A DNA stretch of 37,801 bases from assembly GCA_009377475.1 (NCBI GenBank), contig WHTY01000043.1:1-37801 (forward strand). Direction: 5' to 3'. The DNA is from Actinophytocola sp. GTDB taxonomy: Bacteria; Actinomycetota; Actinomycetes; Mycobacteriales; Pseudonocardiaceae. Position 1 is the first letter of the stretch. The number at the start of each line of letters is the position of its first letter. The notes beneath the pieces were generated by a model. That model worked only from the letters and a program-made list of their open reading frames with translations. It had not been told where the DNA came from and ran no database searches. The position numbers and the translations under genes are program-made. Positions 15,151 through 23,907 of the stretch are shown piece after piece.

Positions 15151-16365
15151 TCACGCCCCGGCGTCCCGGAGCCGCCGCCCGGCAGTCTCCAGTGCCGCCC
15201 ACAGCACGCCGACCGCCACCAGCACCACCGGCAGCGTCCAGTAGCCCACCGGTGGTGCGGACTCGGTGCGGACGTCGTCGAGCAGCCATGGGCGCAAGTG
15301 CGCCTGCGCCCACAGCGCGCCGAACCCGAGCGCGGCGACCAGCACCCCGCCGACGGCCGCCCGCACCAGCACCCCGCCCACCGGCGCGCGCAACCGCGCC
15401 GCGGGCAGCAGGAACGCCAGGTCCACCGCGAGCCCGACGAACACCAGGTAGAACGGCACCGTCGACGGCGGGAAGCCCCCGCCGACCAGCAGCGGCCAGA
15501 TCGCGGCCCGGTAGGCGACGTACGCGCCAGCCACCGCTGTCGCCGTCCAGCGAACCCGCACCATCGCCCGCGCCGCGACCAGCAGCAGCGCCATCACACC
15601 GATGCCCCACAGCGGGTACACCCAGTCCGGGATCGGCAGCGCGAAGTGGATCACGGCCTCGCGGTCCACGGCGCGCCCGAGGTCGTCCGCAGCGAACTGG
15701 AGCAGCGACGGCTCCGCCCCCGGCTCGCCGCGCTCCCACGCCCGCAGCGCGAGGATGCCGTACTCCTGCTGGCCGTTGGCGAAGTACACCGTCTCCAGCA
15801 GGAACGCCCACAGCGCGACCAACGTCGTCGTGCGCGCCCTGCCCGGCGTGCGGTAGCTCAGCCAGCCGTCGATCGCACCGAGGATCATCACGGCCGTCCC
15901 GAGGTAGAGCATCGCGTGCGTCGGGCTCCACGCGGTCAGGTCGAGGCCGCTGATGCGGTGATTGAGGACGTCGAGCGGCGCCGCGAGCAGGAAGATCACG
16001 GTGCCCGCCTGCATCAGCCGTAGCGAACGTCGAGTGCACGCCATGCCGGTGTACGTCTGGATGATCACCAGCGTGCAGACCATCGCGGTGCCCACGCTGT
16101 TCAGCAGGTGCGGCGGCGCGAAGTCGTCCCTGATCCACATGAAGTGCCACGACATGTCCCACGACGACCCGAGCACCTTGAACAGCAGCGCCACCAGCCA
16201 GGTGCGGTAGGTGAAGCTCACCACCCAGTCCGGTGTCGGCCGTCCCGGCAGCCTGCGCTGCCAGTGCCGCTGGAAGAACACACGGGTCTTGGCGATGGGG
16301 CCGCCCCTGGGAGCGGGTTCGGCAGTGGGCTCGTTCTGGGGTACTGCCGCAAGCTGGTCAGTCAC
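15151..16365 (-). CDS. Polytopic membrane protein of unknown function
   Basis: This 404-residue protein has a cytoplasmic Pro-rich N-terminus and about eight to ten predicted membrane segments. The first half is rich in conserved-looking His and Trp at membrane borders: GSSWDMSWHFMWIRDDFAPPHLLN, DVLNHRISG and WSPTHAML. This could be a metal- or haem-coordinating pattern, but I do not recognise a family and no enzyme is claimed. The GTG start follows AGAGGA. It is monocistronic and divergent from the small ORF at 16531. Confidence 0.78.
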   Translation of the reverse strand: MTDQLAAVPQNEPTAEPAPRGGPIAKTRVFFQRHWQRRLPGRPTPDWVVSFTYRTWLVALLFKVLGSSWDMSWHFMWIRDDFAPPHLLNSVGTAMVCTLVIIQTYTGMACTRRSLRLMQAGTVIFLLAAPLDVLNHRISGLDLTAWSPTHAMLYLGTAVMILGAIDGWLSYRTPGRARTTTLVALWAFLLETVYFANGQQEYGILALRAWERGEPGAEPSLLQFAADDLGRAVDREAVIHFALPIPDWVYPLWGIGVMALLLVAARAMVRVRWTATAVAGAYVAYRAAIWPLLVGGGFPPSTVPFYLVFVGLAVDLAFLLPAARLRAPVGGVLVRAAVGGVLVAALGFGALWAQAHLRPWLLDDVRTESAPPVGYWTLPVVLVAVGVLWAALETAGRRLRDAGA

Positions 16366-16530
16366 GGAGGCATCCTCTCGCGCACGCGGTCATGCGGACG
16401 CCGGCCGGAAGACGATCTCGGGGAAACACCCGGGCTCCCCCTGACGCGGATTTCGTGAAAATACTTCGGAAACGCGCCGTCGCGGGGGGTCATGTGGCGA
16501 GAATTGCGTCCGCACTGCATCATCGTGGTG

Positions 16531-16617
16531 ATGATGTCTAAACGTGCGATCGCCATTGTGCTGGTCCTCCTGCTGGTGCTGGCTGGCGGGAGCTGGTTCT
16601 TCAGCCTGCTCGGCTGA
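16531..16617 (+). CDS. 28-residue single-pass membrane peptide (candidate)
   Basis: A short frame encodes MMSKRAIAIVLVLLLVLAGG followed by SWFFSLLG: a basic N-terminus, one transmembrane helix and an aromatic end. This is the layout of real small membrane proteins. The start codons (16531 or 16534) lie in the right arm of a CATCATC-N5-GATGATG palindrome, so the palindrome may be an operator or the ORF may be chance. No convincing ribosome binding site is present. Confidence 0.35.
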   Translation: MMSKRAIAIVLVLLLVLAGGSWFFSLLG

Positions 16618-16678
16618 GCCGGTCCGCTCGCTGACGACCGCTGTCGCCGTCGCCGACGGCGCTGGCAAGATTGGCGCC

Positions 16679-17086
16679 ATGACGAATTTGCTTGGACCGG
16701 AGCCAACGCTGCTGCCCGCGCGCGCCGACGCAGAGGCGGCGCTGGACGCCGGAACCCCGCCGTCCGAGGTCGCCGCAGAGCACCCGGACTACAGCGAGGC
16801 GTGGGCCGCCCTTGCCGAGCACGCGCTCGACGCCGGAGAGTACGTCGCCGCCTACGCCTACGCGCGCACCGGCTACCACCGCGGCCTCGACCAACTCCGC
16901 AAGGCGGGCTGGAAGGGGCACGGCCCCGTGCCGTGGAGCCACCGGCCCAACCAGGGCTTCCTGCGCGCGCTCGCCGCGCTGGCGCTCGCGGCGGAACGCA
17001 TTGGCGAGACCGAGGAGTACCTGCGCTGCGCGCAGTTCCTGTCCGACTCCGATCCGGAGGCGGCAACGGCGACCGGGGTGGCGTGA
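16679..17086 (+). CDS. DUF3151 protein
   Basis: This 135-residue protein is of the actinobacterial DUF3151 family (Rv0360c-like): NLLGPEPTLLPA, HPDYSEAWAALAEHAL, AYAYARTGYHRGLDQLRKAGWKG, VPWSHRPNQGFLRAL and RCAQFLSDSDP. The helical, tetratricopeptide-like pattern suggests a protein-interaction role; no catalytic residues are known. Its position between fba and purA is conserved in mycobacteria. The ATG at 16679 gives the family N-terminus. Confidence 0.88.
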   Translation: MTNLLGPEPTLLPARADAEAALDAGTPPSEVAAEHPDYSEAWAALAEHALDAGEYVAAYAYARTGYHRGLDQLRKAGWKGHGPVPWSHRPNQGFLRALAALALAAERIGETEEYLRCAQFLSDSDPEAATATGVA

Positions 17087-17088
17087 GC

Positions 17089-17147
17089 GGCGAGCCCAAG
17101 GTGCCCTTGGGTACATATTGTGTACCGAAGGGCACCTTGGGCTCGCC
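17089..17147. repeat. 59-bp near-perfect palindrome between convergent genes
   Basis: Two 27-bp arms (17089-17115 and 17121-17147) with a single mismatch flank a 5-base loop. The centre reads GGTACATATTGTGTACC. It begins 3 bases after the DUF3151 stop and ends 40 bases before the stop of the opposite gene, so it can serve as a bidirectional terminator. Its near-perfection is greater than termination requires. Confidence 0.8.
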
Positions 17148-17186
17148 CCGGCGCCCGGGCGCCAGCCGCCAGCCGACGCCGTCCGC

Positions 17187-17879
17187 TCAGCCGGGCCGCA
17201 CCAGCAGCAGGTCCTCGGTGTGGCGGTACCAGGTCCAGCGCTCCGTCGTCCGCTCCCGCGCGACGCCGTCCAGCACTGGCGTCGTCGGCTCGCAGCCGAT
17301 GGCGAACGCCCTGCCCCGCACTGTGCGCCGTTGCCTGCCGAACCGCCGGTACCGCAGCGTCACCGTCAGCCCCGCGCCGCCAGCGGTGTCCGGGCTGACG
17401 TCGATCCGGTGCGCAGTGCCGCGCAACACCATGTCGTCGTCGCAGTAGGCGATGCCGTCGACGCGGTGCAGCGTGCTGACGCCGACCAGCACGCCGCCGA
17501 CGTCGTCCCGGATCAGCGGCACGCCGCGCGCCTGGCCGGTCGCCGCCAGCCGCAGCGCCTGCTCGGTGTCCGTCGGCAGCCCCCACAGGGACGCGCAGGC
17601 CGACCGCGCCGTTGGCACGTACCCGACTTCGACGTCGCCGAGCCGGTCCCGCCGCAGCAGCCGCAGCGCGACGGCGGCGAGGTCCGCGTCGGTGCCCGCC
17701 ACGACGACGTCCGCTCCGGGTCCGCTGGTCCGGTCGGCGGCTTTCGCCAGCTCGGCGTCGACGTCCGACTTGCCAGGACGAACGGGAACGGGCACTATGC
17801 GGTGCTGTTCGAGCCCCACGCGCGCTAGGACGGCCGGTGTAATGATGCTCGTCCCACATGCGAGCACGATGCGGCTCAT
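17187..17879 (-). CDS. Diacylglycerol-kinase-like hypothetical protein
   Basis: This 230-residue protein starts at the ATG after ACGGAGG (MSRIVLACG). The region VVVAGTDADLAAVALRLL, then VEVGYVPTARSACASLWGLP, DTEQALRLAATGQARGVPLIRDDVGGVLVG, resembles the DAGK/NAD-kinase fold order (glycine-rich loop, substrate loop with a WGLP-type segment, then the second domain). The usual GGDGT is replaced by AGTD, so phosphotransfer is uncertain. It is divergent from purA with a 75-base shared promoter region. Fold assignment is inference. Confidence 0.6.
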   Translation of the reverse strand: MSRIVLACGTSIITPAVLARVGLEQHRIVPVPVRPGKSDVDAELAKAADRTSGPGADVVVAGTDADLAAVALRLLRRDRLGDVEVGYVPTARSACASLWGLPTDTEQALRLAATGQARGVPLIRDDVGGVLVGVSTLHRVDGIAYCDDDMVLRGTAHRIDVSPDTAGGAGLTVTLRYRRFGRQRRTVRGRAFAIGCEPTTPVLDGVARERTTERWTWYRHTEDLLLVRPG

Positions 17880-17906
17880 GACGCTGACCTCCGTTACCCT
17901 CGTTGA

Positions 17907-19241
<1,335 letters not shown>

Positions 19242-19255
19242 GACTTGCACAGACG

Positions 19256-19295
19256 ACAGCGGGGGCACCCCGGAATCCCGGAGCGCCCCCGCTGT
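19256..19295. terminator. Bidirectional terminator between purA and the sulfur operon
   Basis: An 11-bp perfect outer stem (ACAGCGGGGGC with GCCCCCGCTGT) lies 14 bases after the purA stop and 9 bases beyond the stop of the opposite gene. Flanking GAGAC/GTCTC bases extend the pairing. Confidence 0.75.
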
Positions 19296-19304
19296 GCGCA
19301 GGTC

Positions 19305-19607
19305 TCAGACGCTGATCGGCACCTCGTACAGGCCAGGCTCGCCGGTGGTCACCGACGCCTCGCCGTTGCCCTTGGCGCTCAGCGCGCGAACCGTCCAGGT
19401 GCCCTCCGCGGCGTAGAACCGGAAGTCACCAGCCGAAGATGCCTGCACCTCGCCGACGAACTCGCCGTCGCCGTTGAGCAGCCGCACGTAGGCACCGCCG
19501 ACCGGACCGTCCGAACCGGACACCTTGCCAGCGACGACGACCTGGCCGTTGGTGTCCAGGCTCGCCGGGGTGGCCGTCTGCGCAGGTGCGCCGCAACCGT
19601 CACTCAT
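19305..19607 (-). CDS. sseC: DUF1416 protein (SseC-like)
   Basis: This 100-residue protein (MSDGCGAPAQT start) has a single small beta-sandwich: GQVVVAGKVSGSDGPVGGAYVRLLNGDGEFVGEVQ, then FRFYAAEGTWTVRAL. Its ATG overlaps the sulfurtransferase stop by one base (TGATG), so translation is coupled. Mycobacteria pair sseC with cysA-type sulfurtransferases in the same way. A role in handling the sulfur product is inferred from this pairing; no catalytic site is known. The N-terminal Cys (DGCG) may be functional. Confidence 0.9.
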   Translation of the reverse strand: MSDGCGAPAQTATPASLDTNGQVVVAGKVSGSDGPVGGAYVRLLNGDGEFVGEVQASSAGDFRFYAAEGTWTVRALSAKGNGEASVTTGEPGLYEVPISV

Positions 19608-20443
19608 CACTTCGCTCCCAACTCGATCGGCACGCCGACCAGCGAGCCGTACTCGGTCCATGAACCGTCGTAGTTCTTGACGTCGTCGTGCCCAAGCAGC
19701 TCGCGGAGCGCGAACCAGGTGTGGCTGGAGCGCTCCCCGATGCGGCAGTAGGCGATGGTGGGCTTCGACGTGTCGAGGCCCGCGTCCTGGTAGAGCTCGG
19801 TGAGCTCCTCATTGGACTTGAAGGTGCCGTCCTCGTTGGCGGTGGACGCCCACGGCACGTTCAGCGCGCTCGGGATGTGCCCGGAACGCTGCGAGGACTC
19901 CTGCGGCAGGTGCGCTGGCGCGTTCAGCTTGCCGGAGAACTCGTCTGGCGAGCGGACGTCGATGAGGTTCTTGGTGTTGATCGCATCGACGACCTCGTCA
20001 CGGAACGCCCGCAGCGTCAGGTCCTGCTCGTTGGCGACGTAGCTGGTCTGCTTGCGGTCCGGCACGTCCTTGACCAGCTCGCGACCGTCCAGCTCCCACT
20101 TCTTGCGGCCACCGTCGAGCAGCTTGACGTTGTCGTGGCCGTAGAGCTTGAAGTACCAGTAGGCGTATGCGGCGAACCAGTTGTTGTTGCCGCCGTAGAG
20201 CACGACCGTGTCGTCGTTGCCGATGCCCTTCTCGGAGAGCAGCTTCTCGAACCCGGCCTTGTCCACGAAGTCGCGGCGGACCTGGTCCTGCAGCTCGGTC
20301 TTCCAGTCGATCCGCACGGCGTTGCGGATGTGCCCGCCCTCGTAGGCGGTGGTGTCCTCGTCCACCTCGACGAAGACCACGCCGGGGGTGTCGAGGTTGT
20401 CCTCGGCCCACTGCGCGGTGACCAGGACGTCTTCGCGGCTCAT
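19607..20443 (-). CDS. Thiosulfate sulfurtransferase (rhodanese, CysA/SseA type)
   Basis: This 278-residue tandem-rhodanese protein has an inactive N-terminal domain (VEVDEDTTAYEGGHIRNAVRIDW) and an active C-terminal domain with Cys233 in AYCRIGERSS. It transfers sulfane sulfur from thiosulfate to cyanide or thiols and is implicated in sulfur mobilisation. It is the second gene of an operon with DUF4395 upstream and DUF1416 downstream, all behind a Cys leader peptide. The mycobacterial orthologues are confusingly called cysA2/cysA3, so no symbol is given. Confidence 0.94.
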   Translation of the reverse strand: MSREDVLVTAQWAEDNLDTPGVVFVEVDEDTTAYEGGHIRNAVRIDWKTELQDQVRRDFVDKAGFEKLLSEKGIGNDDTVVLYGGNNNWFAAYAYWYFKLYGHDNVKLLDGGRKKWELDGRELVKDVPDRKQTSYVANEQDLTLRAFRDEVVDAINTKNLIDVRSPDEFSGKLNAPAHLPQESSQRSGHIPSALNVPWASTANEDGTFKSNEELTELYQDAGLDTSKPTIAYCRIGERSSHTWFALRELLGHDDVKNYDGSWTEYGSLVGVPIELGAK

Positions 20444-20483
20444 GTCAGCGGCACTCGCTTTCTATCGTTGGGTTTCCTTGTTC

Positions 20484-20921
20484 TCACGCTTGGGTTTGGG
20501 TTCCTGGGGCGAACCGGCGCAGCAGCAGGTACGTCTCGCAGCCGAGGCAGAAGTCGAACGCGGCGTTGAGGAACGCGGCGAACAGCGCGAAGCCCGTCGC
20601 GATCGCCCCGAGCAGCACGACGTCCGCCGCGTACCCGATGGTGCCGACCAGCGCGAACGCGAAGCCGACGCCCTGGGCGAACCGCACCGGCGCCGCCGCC
20701 TCGCGCTCCGCCGTCGGCCCCAGCCGGGGCGCGACGAGCGAGCGGTACAGCACGGCATACGGCGCGTAGCGTAGCCCGATGAACGCCCCGATGCCGAAGA
20801 CGATCGTCTGCGCGGCGAGCAGCGGCCACCACGACGTGAGCAGCACGACGGCGAGGACGACCGTGGTGATCACCGCGGCGAAGCGCGGACCTCGGGGGTC
20901 GACTGGTTGGCCTGCTGACAT
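20484..20921 (-). CDS. DUF4395 membrane protein
   Basis: This 145-residue protein has four predicted membrane segments, the first two at about residues 14-50 and the others in the C-terminal half. It has a conserved end motif FDFCLGCETYLLLRR, where CxxC may carry sulfur or a redox role. DUF4395 proteins usually sit beside thioredoxin-like and rhodanese genes, as here. The start follows GGAGACG. It is the first large ORF after the Cys leader peptide. Confidence 0.88.
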   Translation of the reverse strand: MSAGQPVDPRGPRFAAVITTVVLAVVLLTSWWPLLAAQTIVFGIGAFIGLRYAPYAVLYRSLVAPRLGPTAEREAAAPVRFAQGVGFAFALVGTIGYAADVVLLGAIATGFALFAAFLNAAFDFCLGCETYLLLRRFAPGTQTQA

Positions 20922-20962
20922 GATCGTCTCCGGTGAACTGTGTTGCGCTTACCTGGTGTTTC

Positions 20963-20996
20963 GCCGCCAGCTCACGCAGGCGGCTCAGCTCGTGAG
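20963..20996 (-). promoter_or_regulatory. Alternative hairpins of the Cys attenuator
   Basis: Two mutually exclusive stems overlap the end of the leader peptide: CTCACG (20971-20976) with CGTGAG (20991-20996), and GCCGCC (20963-20968) with GGCGGC (20979-20984). Such competing stems can couple stalling at the Cys codons to expression of DUF4395. Confidence 0.4.
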
Positions 20997-21092
20997 CGAG
21001 AGACACAGCGCGCTACGCACGCGACACAGGTCGACCGCGCGCCGCTCGGTGAGCAGGCGCAAGGTCAGCCGGTCCGTGTGTCGCTGGTTCAC
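20985..21092 (-). CDS. Cysteine-responsive leader peptide
   Basis: A 35-residue ORF from a GTG encodes a peptide with the segment LLTERRAVDLCRVRSALC. This matches the pattern of actinobacterial sulfur-gene leader peptides (T-x-R-R-x-V-D-L-C-R-V-x-S-A-x-C) and carries two Cys codons. A -10-like TAATGT (minus strand, 21105-21100) ends 7 bases before the GTG, so the transcript probably starts at the GTG and is translated without a leader. Cys-rich leaderless peptides are known cysteine attenuators in mycobacteria. Confidence 0.78.
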   Translation of the reverse strand: MNQRHTDRLTLRLLTERRAVDLCRVRSALCLSLTS

Positions 21093-21196
21093 GGGAGCGA
21101 CATTACCGGCGCATTCCCCTCTGTGGGAGGGGTGTCCACGGAATGGAACCCGATCGTCGGAGGTCATCCGGTCTAGTAGGCGCCAGGCGTGCGGCC

Positions 21197-21637
21197 TCAG
21201 GCGGGGGCCAGGTGAGGGCGCAGCGAGTCGAGCAAGGTGTCCGCGTCCGGCACACCACCCACCCGGAGTAGTTCGGCGCCCGCCGCGTCGTACGCGATGG
21301 TCGTCGGCGTCCGCAGCACGCCGAGCTGGTGGGCGATCTCCGGCTCGTGGGTGACGTCGAGGTCGACGTGACGCAGGCCGTCGTTGTTCTCGGCGAGCGT
21401 CGCCAGCCTGGCGTGGGTGTGGCGGCACGGGCTGCAGAACGTCGTTGAGATCTGCACCAGCGTCACGGCAGGCCCGAGCGCGGCTGCCACTCGCTCCGGC
21501 AGGTGCGAGGGGTCAGGGTCGACGTCCTCACCGGGGCGTGCCGGACGGATCCGCCCCTCCCGCAGCCGCAGGACGAGGCCGACCGCGAGCCCGGCAACCA
21601 GCGCGGCGAGCAGGATCCACAGCCCCGTCTGGCCCAT
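21197..21637 (-). CDS. thiX: Membrane-anchored thioredoxin-like protein
   Basis: This 146-residue protein has an N-terminal membrane helix (LWILLAALVAGLAVGLVL), a short linker and a thioredoxin fold with the redox motif CSPC (Cys68, Cys71) and the cis-Pro segment RTPTTIAYD. It is named after Rv0816c, whose context (sseC, cysA2, thiX, Rv0817c) is the same. The anchored domain may face either side; the linker after the helix is polar. It follows lmeA by 10 bases. Confidence 0.88.
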   Translation of the reverse strand: MGQTGLWILLAALVAGLAVGLVLRLREGRIRPARPGEDVDPDPSHLPERVAAALGPAVTLVQISTTFCSPCRHTHARLATLAENNDGLRHVDLDVTHEPEIAHQLGVLRTPTTIAYDAAGAELLRVGGVPDADTLLDSLRPHLAPA

Positions 21638-21647
21638 CGCGTGCTCC

Positions 21648-22541
21648 CTATTTGAGTGACGTCAACGCCGCGCCGTCGGCGAAGGTGACGTTGTTGGCCT
21701 TCCCTTGCACGATAACCGCACCCTGCTGCACGGCCACCCCGCTCGGTCGGACGTTGAATGGCAGGCTCCCGGGGCTGATCGTGGTCCTGAACTGCGGCAA
21801 CAGGCTCTCCCGTACCTGCGGCGGCACCACCGTCGTCCCGTTGTCGTGACCGATCTCAAGGCGGTGCGGCGCGATCGAGACCGACGTCTGGGTCAGTTCG
21901 AGGATGCCGTAGGCCACGATCTCGGTCTTGCTGCCCGCGATCCGGGTCGTCGTCGCGAGGCGCAGGCCAGCCGTCGTCGGGAAGCTGTCCATCGCGTCGC
22001 GGCGTTCCTCGAGGTCCTTCACGCTGACCTCGTCCTTCGGGTCGCCTGATTTGACGAACTCCTGCGCGGCGGGCTCGATCTCCAGGTTCGGCAGCTTGAT
22101 CAGCCGCCCGACGTCGCGCTGCCTGATCTTGACGATGCCCTCGAGCTCGCCGATCTCGATCGCGTCGGTGTTGCCCTCGATGACGTCGTTCAGCGGCGCG
22201 GTCACGTTGCGTAGCTCCGCGATCAACTCCAGGTTTCGCAAGGCGTCTTGAACGGCGACGCCATCCGCCGAAAGGGTGATGTGCTCATACTCACCCCCGA
22301 GCGCCTGCGTGGTGAACGGGAAGCCGTGGATGGTGACCCCGGGGTCATCGGAGAGGTCGAGCTGCTTGCGGGCCTGCTGCGACACCTGATGCTCGGCTAC
22401 GGCGGCGAAACCGAAGTCGGCGGCGACCAGCAGCGCACCCAGGATGACCAGGAAAACCAGCAGTTTCGTGCCAGTGCGGCGGGGCCGCTTGCGTTGGGAC
22501 GCGGGGTCGGGTCGGGCACCGTCTCGCACGGCGTTACTCAC
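21648..22541 (-). CDS. lmeA: DUF2993 protein, LmeA-like
   Basis: This 297-residue protein has a basic cytoplasmic N-terminus, one signal-anchor helix (KLLVFLVILGALLVAADFGFAAVA) and an extracytoplasmic DUF2993 domain: VTIHGFPFTTQALGGEYEHITLSADGV and FNVRPSGVAVQQGAVIVQGKANNVTF. The mycobacterial orthologue (Rv0817c/LmeA) is a periplasmic phosphoinositide-binding protein needed for lipomannan elongation. Synteny supports the assignment. It is the first gene of the lmeA-thiX unit, divergent from glnR. Confidence 0.85.
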   Translation of the reverse strand: MSNAVRDGARPDPASQRKRPRRTGTKLLVFLVILGALLVAADFGFAAVAEHQVSQQARKQLDLSDDPGVTIHGFPFTTQALGGEYEHITLSADGVAVQDALRNLELIAELRNVTAPLNDVIEGNTDAIEIGELEGIVKIRQRDVGRLIKLPNLEIEPAAQEFVKSGDPKDEVSVKDLEERRDAMDSFPTTAGLRLATTTRIAGSKTEIVAYGILELTQTSVSIAPHRLEIGHDNGTTVVPPQVRESLLPQFRTTISPGSLPFNVRPSGVAVQQGAVIVQGKANNVTFADGAALTSLK

Positions 22542-22751
22542 TCGCTCTCCCTCTGCTTGCTCTCGGGTTCCGCTGCGCCTCCCCCGTGCGCACTCGTCGG
22601 TGCGCGCTCAGCGTTTTCTGTGATGCAGCTTGCTTGCTGGGTGTGTCCTGGCTGGTCACCCGCTATTCTCTTACGAAACCGGCGCTCGGCATACCGGGGC
22701 AGGTCCCGAGAGTAGGTCCGGTGGAAGCCAGCGAGACAAGGCGGTGCGGCG

Positions 22752-23567
22752 ATGAGTTTGGAACTGCTCGTGCTCACGACGGAGTCCGAAGCGTCATCCG
22801 TGCTGCCTGCCCTCGGGTTGCTGCCCCACTCGGTGCGGGTGCGCACGCCCGAGGTTACCGCCTTGCTCGACGCGGGTCACCGTGACGTGATCGTCGTGGA
22901 CGCCCGGCAGGACCTGGCGTCCGCCAAGAGCCTGTGCCGCCTGCTCACCAGCGCCAACGACGACGACGCCGTGCCGGTGCTCGCCGTCGTCTCCGAGGGC
23001 GGCCTCGTCGCCGTCACCGCGGAGTGGCGCACCGACGACATCATGCTGCCCACCGCCGGTCCCGCCGAGGTCGACGCCCGGCTCCGGCTGGCAACCACCC
23101 GCGAGGGCTCGCCGTCGCAGGCCGACGCCGAGCTGCGCGTCGGCGACCTCGTCATCGACGAGGCCACCTACACCGCCAAGCTCCGCAAGCGCACCCTCGA
23201 GCTGACCTACAAGGAGTTCGAGCTGCTCAAGTACCTCGCGCAGCATGCGGGCCGGGTGTTCACCCGCGCGCAGCTGCTGCAGGAGGTCTGGGGCTACGAC
23301 TTCTTCGGCGGCACCCGCACGGTGGACGTCCACGTGCGGCGGCTGCGCGCCAAGCTCGGCCCTGAGCACGAGCAGATGATCGGCACCGTGCGCAACGTGG
23401 GCTACAAGTTCGAGCGCCCAGCGAAGTCCGCGCAGCGGTCGGAGGAGACGACGCGCGGCGCCGGGTCGGGCCGTGGGTTCGGGGCTGACCGTGGGGACCG
23501 CGCTCGTGGCACGGCCCGCGCCGAGGACAGCTTCGACGCCGCCCTCCGCTCGCTGACCTCGCGGTAA
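22752..23567 (+). CDS. glnR: GlnR-type winged-helix nitrogen regulator
   Basis: This 271-residue OmpR-family protein has a receiver-like domain (1-115) with Asp50 but poor conservation of the other acidic-pocket residues, as in orphan GlnR. The DNA-binding wing domain covers about 130-220 ([68 protein letters not shown]). A disordered Arg/Gly-rich tail of about 45 residues follows. GlnR controls nitrogen assimilation genes. Its place before mshD matches Rv0818. Confidence 0.9.
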   Translation: MSLELLVLTTESEASSVLPALGLLPHSVRVRTPEVTALLDAGHRDVIVVDARQDLASAKSLCRLLTSANDDDAVPVLAVVSEGGLVAVTAEWRTDDIMLPTAGPAEVDARLRLATTREGSPSQADAELRVGDLVIDEATYTAKLRKRTLELTYKEFELLKYLAQHAGRVFTRAQLLQEVWGYDFFGGTRTVDVHVRRLRAKLGPEHEQMIGTVRNVGYKFERPAKSAQRSEETTRGAGSGRGFGADRGDRARGTARAEDSFDAALRSLTSR

Positions 23568-23647
23568 GCCAGGCGCACGGCCCGGCGCGGCCGTGTCTCC
23601 CGCTCTCTCGACGCCGTGTCCCCTGTTCCCGACGTCGTGTCCTCGCG

Positions 23648-23725
23648 CTTCGCCAGGCATATTGCCGCGAGAACTGGACAAATTGCTACGGACCAGGCGT
23701 GAATCGAGCAATATCCCCGGCGAAG
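23648..23725 (+). repeat. 78-bp palindromic element, copy 4
   Basis: Left end CTTCGCCAGGCATATTGC, right end GCAATATCCCCGGCGAAG, interior CGCGAGAA-N3-GACA and GGCG. It lies between the glnR stop and mshD. Here stem position 13 (A-A in copies 1, 3 and 5) has become a T-A pair. Confidence 0.85.
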
Positions 23726-23895
23726 CCCGGCAGCCACGACTCGCGCCAGCGACTCACGGTGTGGTGCGGCCCACCACCGCGCGGTCTTGGACCTCTACGG
23801 TTGCGGAACTACGAGCGTCCAGAATCCGCGGGGGGTCCGCTCGTGACGTTGTCCCCGACGTCCCCGATGCCCACACCGCCATCCCGGCCCACCGG

Positions 23896-23901
23896 TAACG
23901 T
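23896..23901 (+). promoter_or_regulatory. -10 element for leaderless mshD
   Basis: TAACGT fits the actinobacterial TANNNT -10 and ends 6 bases before the GTG start of mshD, which has no ribosome binding site. Leaderless transcription is likely. Confidence 0.5.
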
Positions 23902-23907
23902 GGGTGT

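Noticed and set aside
22650..22751. GlnR self-regulation box upstream of glnR
   Set aside because: GTCAC and GAAAC motifs are present, but their spacing does not fit the GlnR consensus.
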